NCBI RefSeq assembly: GCF_016907475.1
Contig: NZ_JAFBCA010000001.1
Span: forward strand, 1,736,001-1,800,000
DNA: 64,000 nt
Origin: Nocardioides cavernae
GTDB lineage: Bacteria > Actinomycetota > Actinomycetes > Propionibacteriales > Nocardioidaceae
Reading direction: 5' to 3'
Part shown: positions 59,955-64,000 of the stretch, piece by piece
Position numbering within the stretch: the first letter of the stretch is position 1
Layout of the letters: each line of letters begins with the position of its first letter
Notes under the pieces: model-generated
What the model saw: the letters and a program-made list of their open reading frames with translations, nothing else
The model's database searches: none
Told to the model about the DNA's origin: nothing
Position numbers and translations under genes: made by a program

Positions 59955-62900
59955 CAGACGTGATCGAGCGGCAGCCGGACCCGGCGGACCCCGACGCGGG
60001 GCCGGGGGCGACGTCGGACCGAGGAACACGTCCGACGCCACAGGATGACCGTTGGCCCGACTACTTCGCCCTGACCACGTTCGCCTTCGCCGCCTTCGTC
60101 CTCGTCGTGGCCCTGGTCCCCCCGTGGCGGCGCTACTTCAGCGACGCCGACGACGCGCTCTCGCTGTTGACCATCCCGATCGTGCCCAGCGTGGTCTACG
60201 CAGCCCTGCTGACGGTCCTCGCTGTCGGCCTGCGCCGCCGGCTCGCAGCCGCCTGGTGGCTCTTCCTGCTCTGGTGGCTGGTCCTGCCCGAGCTGGGCCG
60301 GGTCCTTGCCCTCGCCCGAGGCGACGACGTCGTGCTCAACCTCATCGGCCTGGTGATCTGCCTCGTCGTGCTGGTGCTGGCCTTCCGGGCGCGCCGCCAG
60401 TTCGTGGCCACCCAGGTGCCGGGAAGCCTGCGACGTGCCGTCGCCTTCTTCGTCCTGGGGGGCGCCGTCGTGCTGTTCGGTGGGGCCGGCCTGGTCCTCG
60501 CCTTCGGCAGCGCCTCGAGCTACGTGAAGGCGCTGGAGTACGTGTACGGCTTCATGCTCGCCGACGTCGGCCGGGTGGCCGAGCAGGGCGTTCCGGTCAC
60601 GGCGCCGATCTGGGTACGGGCCGTGGTCGGACTGGGCGGCGCGACGGTGGTGGTCGTCTCCGCGAGCCTGCTGTTCCGACCCTCCCGTGACACACACTCG
60701 CTGACGGTGGCGGACGAGGCCTGCGTGCGCACGCTGTTGCGCGACTTCGGTGAGCGGGACTCGTTGGGCTACTTCGCGACCCGCCGCGACAAGGCGGTCG
60801 TGTGGGACACCGGTGATCCGGCGACCGCGCGGGCAGGGGTCTCCTACCGGGTGTTCGGCTCGGTCAGCCTGTCCAGTGGCAACCCGGTGGGCGACCCCGA
60901 GCACTGGGCGGCGGCGATCGAGCGGTGGCGGCAGGAAGCGCGGTCGAACGGGTGGTCGCTGGCCAACATGGGCGCCGGCGAGGAAGGAGCGACCGCCCTC
61001 GCAGAAGCCGGCCTGGTCGCCTATGAGATCGGCGACGAAGCCGTGGTGGACCTCAGCGAGTTCTCGCTCGGCGGGCCCGGCATGAAGGCCGTGCGGCAGT
61101 CGGTCGCGCGGGTGCAACGCCGTGGTTACACGACCCGGACGATGCGCCACTCCACTCTCACCGAGGAGGACTTCGCCGAGCTCATCGCAGCTGCCGGACA
61201 GTGGCGCGGTGACGGTGGCGACGAGCGGGGCTTCTCGATGGCGCTGGGTCGACTGGAGGACCCCCTCGACGGTGACTGCGTGATGGTGCAGGCCCACGAC
61301 GAGGAGGGAAGGTTGCGTGGCTTCCTCAGCTTCGTCCCGTGGGGTCGCAACGGGCTGTCCCTCGACCTGATGCGACGTGATCCGACGGCGGGCAACGGGC
61401 TGGTGGAGCTGATGGTGGTTGCACTGGCCGGGAGTGCAGCCACCTTCGGTGTGGGTCGCGTCTCGCTCAACTTCGCCATGTTCCGTGAGGCGTTCGAGCG
61501 AGGTGCACAGATCGGGGCCGGTCCGGTGGCGCGGCTGTGGCGGCAGGGACTGCTGCTGGCCAGCCGGACGTGGCAGCTGGAGTCCCTCTACCGGTCGAAC
61601 GCCAAGTACCTGCCGAGCTGGCAACCGCGCTTCATGTGCTTCGAGTACGCCTCCGACCTGCCGCGGGTCGGGACCGCGGCGGGCAACGCCGAGGGGTTCC
61701 TGTCCCGGCCCACGCTCGCCTCACTGCGTGGCAGGAAGCCGGGCGAGGCGCTCGAGACCGGGGGATCGCAGCACGCTGCCGCCGTGCTCGCCCTCGTGCC
61801 GCCGGCGCCGGACCCGGTGGCGCAGGCCCTGTCGACCGAAGGGCTCCCGGAGCAGGTGCGCGTACGTCGGGAGAAGCTGGACCGGATCAGGCGATCGGGG
61901 ATCGACCCCTATCCGGTGACCTTCCCCCGCACCCACACCATGGCCGAGGTGATCGCGGAGTCCGCCGGCCTGCCGCCGGACACCTTCACCGGGCGGCGCG
62001 TCTCGATCGCCGGCCGCGTCATCCTCAAGCGTGACCACGGCAAGCTCGGCTTCGCTGAGCTGCGGGACGGGAGCGGCGACCTGCAGGTCATGGTCGACAT
62101 CGCGGACGTGGGTGCCGCACAGGACGAGCTCTGGCGCCGCGACATCGATCTCGGTGACCACCTCGGCGTGACCGGTGAGGTGATCACCACGAGGAAGGGT
62201 GAGCTGTCGGTGCGCGCCGAGAGCCTCGCGCTGACCAGCAAGTCGCTCCGGCCGCTGCCCGACAAGCACCTCGGCCTCACTGACCCAGAGGCGCGGGTCC
62301 GCAACCGACATGTGGACCTGATCGTGCGCCCTGGGGCTCGCGACATCGCCTACAAGCGGGCGACGATCGTGCGCAGCGTGCGTGACTCCCTGCACGCGCG
62401 CGGCTTCACCGAGGTCGAGACCCCCATCCTGCAGCTGGTCCACGGGGGTGCGAACGCCCGGCCGTTCGAGACCCACATCAACGCCTACGACATGGACCTC
62501 TACCTCCGGATCGCCACCGAGCTGCACCTGAAGCGCCTCGTCGTCGGTGGGATGGAACGGGTCTTCGAGCTGGGGCGACAGTTCCGCAACGAAGGCGTCG
62601 ACTTCAAGCACAACCCGGAGTTCACCTCGATGGAGGTCTACGCGACCTACGGCGACTACGACACCATGCGGGTCCTGACGCAGGAGATCATCCAGGAGGC
62701 GGCCGCGGCGATCTACGGATCGCCCATCGCGCGTCGTACGGACGAGAACGGCAAGACGGTCGAGCACGACTTCTCGGGAACCTGGCCGGTCAAGTCCGTG
62801 TGCGAGGCCGTGTCGGAGGCGCTCGGCGAGGAGATCACCGCTGACACACCACTGCCGCTCCTCCAGCGTCATGCCGCGGCCATCGGCCTGGACCTCGATG

Positions 62901-63325
62901 CGGACGCGTCCTGGGGCTTCGTGCTGGAGGAGGTCTACGCCGAGCTCTGTGAGGGCAGCACCACGACCCCGGTGTTCTACAAGGACTTCCCGAAGGAGAA
63001 CGCTCCACTGACCCGACCGCACCGCGCGGACCCGCGGCTGGCCGAGAAGTGGGACCTGGTGATCTTCGGGGCCGAGCAGGGCACGGCGTACTCCGAGCTG
63101 GTCGACCCGCTCGACCAACGGGCGCGGCTCGTCGCCCAGTCGCTGCTGGCGGCAGCCGGCGATCCCGAGGCCATGCAGGTCGACGAGGACTTCCTCGGAG
63201 CACTCGAGTACGGCATGCCGCCGACCGGTGGGATGGGACTCGGCATCGACCGCCTCGTGATGAACCTGACCGGGCTGTCCATCAGGGACACGATCCTGTT
63301 CCCCCTCACCCGTCCGAACGACTGA
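59951..63325 (+). CDS. lysX: Bifunctional lysylphosphatidylglycerol synthetase / lysine-tRNA ligase LysX
   Basis: This enzyme charges tRNA with lysine and transfers lysine to phosphatidylglycerol, which makes the membrane less negative and more resistant to cationic peptides. The 1124 residues are: about six transmembrane helices (about 35-240), an LPG-synthase (DUF2156) domain (about 250-600, SLANMGAGEEG, RHSTLTEEDF, LSLDLMRRDP), an OB-fold (about 680-790, SIAGRVILKRDHGKLGFAELRDGSG) and a class II LysRS core with FRNEGVDFKHNPEFTSME and GMGLGIDRLVMNLTG. The length is normal for LysX. The usual MprF flippase part is absent, as in other LysX proteins. Confidence 0.95.
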   Translation: MTDVIERQPDPADPDAGPGATSDRGTRPTPQDDRWPDYFALTTFAFAAFVLVVALVPPWRRYFSDADDALSLLTIPIVPSVVYAALLTVLAVGLRRRLAAAWWLFLLWWLVLPELGRVLALARGDDVVLNLIGLVICLVVLVLAFRARRQFVATQVPGSLRRAVAFFVLGGAVVLFGGAGLVLAFGSASSYVKALEYVYGFMLADVGRVAEQGVPVTAPIWVRAVVGLGGATVVVVSASLLFRPSRDTHSLTVADEACVRTLLRDFGERDSLGYFATRRDKAVVWDTGDPATARAGVSYRVFGSVSLSSGNPVGDPEHWAAAIERWRQEARSNGWSLANMGAGEEGATALAEAGLVAYEIGDEAVVDLSEFSLGGPGMKAVRQSVARVQRRGYTTRTMRHSTLTEEDFAELIAAAGQWRGDGGDERGFSMALGRLEDPLDGDCVMVQAHDEEGRLRGFLSFVPWGRNGLSLDLMRRDPTAGNGLVELMVVALAGSAATFGVGRVSLNFAMFREAFERGAQIGAGPVARLWRQGLLLASRTWQLESLYRSNAKYLPSWQPRFMCFEYASDLPRVGTAAGNAEGFLSRPTLASLRGRKPGEALETGGSQHAAAVLALVPPAPDPVAQALSTEGLPEQVRVRREKLDRIRRSGIDPYPVTFPRTHTMAEVIAESAGLPPDTFTGRRVSIAGRVILKRDHGKLGFAELRDGSGDLQVMVDIADVGAAQDELWRRDIDLGDHLGVTGEVITTRKGELSVRAESLALTSKSLRPLPDKHLGLTDPEARVRNRHVDLIVRPGARDIAYKRATIVRSVRDSLHARGFTEVETPILQLVHGGANARPFETHINAYDMDLYLRIATELHLKRLVVGGMERVFELGRQFRNEGVDFKHNPEFTSMEVYATYGDYDTMRVLTQEIIQEAAAAIYGSPIARRTDENGKTVEHDFSGTWPVKSVCEAVSEALGEEITADTPLPLLQRHAAAIGLDLDADASWGFVLEEVYAELCEGSTTTPVFYKDFPKENAPLTRPHRADPRLAEKWDLVIFGAEQGTAYSELVDPLDQRARLVAQSLLAAAGDPEAMQVDEDFLGALEYGMPPTGGMGLGIDRLVMNLTGLSIRDTILFPLTRPND

Positions 63326-63355
63326 CCCGTCCAGCCGGCACACAGGAGCAACCCG

Positions 63356-64000
63356 GTGAGCACGCGCCAGGAGAACGTCGTACAGAAGGTCTCCGTCCTC
63401 ACCCTCGGCGCCATGGTCGTCGGGTCCATGGTGGGCGGAGGCGTCTTCACGCTGCCGCGGCAGTTCGGTGCCGCCACTGGTGTCCTGGGTGCGGTCATCG
63501 CCTGGGTCATCGCCGGCACCGGCATGCTGATGCTCGCCCTCGTCTTCCAGTCGCTGGCCGTCCGGCGACCCGACCTGGACAACGGCATCTACGTCTACGC
63601 CCAGGCCGGGTTCGGGAACTACGCCGGCTTCAACTCCGCCTTCGGCTACTGGGCCAGCAACGTCGCCGGGAACGTGTTCTTCATGGTGTTCACGATGACC
63701 TCGCTCGGAGCGTTCTTCCCCGGCCTGGGCCAGGGAAACACCGTCCTCGCGGTGGTCGTGGCATCCGTGGGCGTCTGGCTCTTCCACATCCTCATCGCCC
63801 GCGGGATCCGGCAGGCGGCCGTGATCAACCGCATCGTCACCGTGGCCAAGCTGATTCCGATCGTGGTGTTCATCGTGGTCGTGCTGCTCGCCTTCGAGGC
63901 CCGCACCTTCACCGACAACTTCTGGGGGAGCGAGACCCACACGATCGGATCGTTGTTCGACCAGGTGAAGGACACGATGCTCGTCACCACCTTCGTCTTC
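63356..64000 (+). CDS. APC-family amino-acid permease (arginine/ornithine or lysine antiporter-like), partial
   Basis: The window ends inside this gene; 215 residues are visible. It begins MSTRQENVVQKVSVLTLGAMVVG, then SMVGGGVFTLPRQFGAATGVLG, the first broken helix typical of the APC superfamily, and PDLDNGIYVYAQAGFGNYAGF (YxYA substrate-site motif). This is characteristic of ArcD-like basic amino-acid/polyamine antiporters. GTG 63356 has AGGAG seven bases upstream and starts 30 bases after the lysX stop, so the two are probably one transcript. Lysine, arginine or ornithine supply to LysX is plausible but not shown. Confidence 0.88.
   Translation, partial: MSTRQENVVQKVSVLTLGAMVVGSMVGGGVFTLPRQFGAATGVLGAVIAWVIAGTGMLMLALVFQSLAVRRPDLDNGIYVYAQAGFGNYAGFNSAFGYWASNVAGNVFFMVFTMTSLGAFFPGLGQGNTVLAVVVASVGVWLFHILIARGIRQAAVINRIVTVAKLIPIVVFIVVVLLAFEARTFTDNFWGSETHTIGSLFDQVKDTMLVTTFVF

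Noticed and set aside
61721..63940. A 739-codon minus-strand frame opposite lysX
   Set aside because: Antisense shadow of a strongly conserved gene.

Overview
The window is 64 kb of high-GC chromosomal DNA, densely packed with genes on both strands. Several features point to an actinobacterium close to Nocardioides or its Propionibacteriales relatives. Many genes look leaderless, with a TANNNT box 6 to 8 bases before an ATG or GTG. There is a mycothiol-type maleylpyruvate isomerase fold protein, a DUF4193 protein, a fused LysX, and the actinobacterial block glpX / DUF4245 / xseB-xseA / ispH / DUF6542 / rmuC. The genus is an inference from gene content; no rRNA or tRNA gene was recognised in the window.

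Layout. 1-4,075: a carbohydrate ABC transporter (two permeases and a lipoprotein) divergent from a galactokinase. 4,214-6,065: two alpha/beta hydrolases. 6,030-9,966: a molybdate operon (HTH/TOBE regulator, modA, modB, modC) that runs one base short of glpX. 10,150-15,631: DUF4245, xseB, xseA, ispH, a Sua5/YciO-like protein, a DUF6542 membrane protein and rmuC. 15,701-18,892: a GlxA-type regulator divergent from an MFS transporter, then exonuclease III. 19,140-24,926: two paralogous secreted metzincin proteases flanking an acyl-CoA dehydrogenase and two bacterial PH-domain membrane proteins, followed by ychF.

26,124-37,400 looks like an accessory region. It holds an integrase remnant without its catalytic tyrosine, a three-gene operon (winged-helix regulator, small coiled-coil membrane protein, DUF4386 protein) behind a perfect palindrome, a beta-lactamase-like remnant, a GrpB protein, an IS110-type transposase with a structured 5' non-coding segment, a PASTA-like protein, an SDR, and an 899-residue secreted beta-helix protein that ends in a three-fold cysteine-paired repeat.

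37,568-42,147 is a secreted sugar-dehydrogenase / TIM-barrel operon with a -35/-10 promoter and a perfect CRP-type site (TGTGA-N6-TCACA). 42,329-51,839 holds two DHA2-type efflux pumps (one with a histidine-rich N-terminus), an orphan zinc-ribbon miniprotein, a membrane hydrolase, a large LAL/LuxR regulator, a DJ-1/PfpI protein and a medium-chain oxidoreductase. 52,064-59,019 contains secreted, detoxification-type and membrane proteins of mostly unknown function.

The right end (59,109-64,000) is a lipid-modification locus. A DMT-family membrane transporter overlaps the start of lysX (lysyl-phosphatidylglycerol synthase fused to lysyl-tRNA synthetase), and an APC-family amino-acid transporter follows. 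Because LysX lacks the flippase half of MprF, the overlapping DMT gene is a reasonable candidate for moving the product across the membrane.

The observations most worth following up are the lysX neighbourhood, the three-fold repeat protein, a duplicated structured hairpin at 10,705-10,840, the regulator-TM-DUF4386 operon, and the paired operator dyads in front of the molybdate operon.
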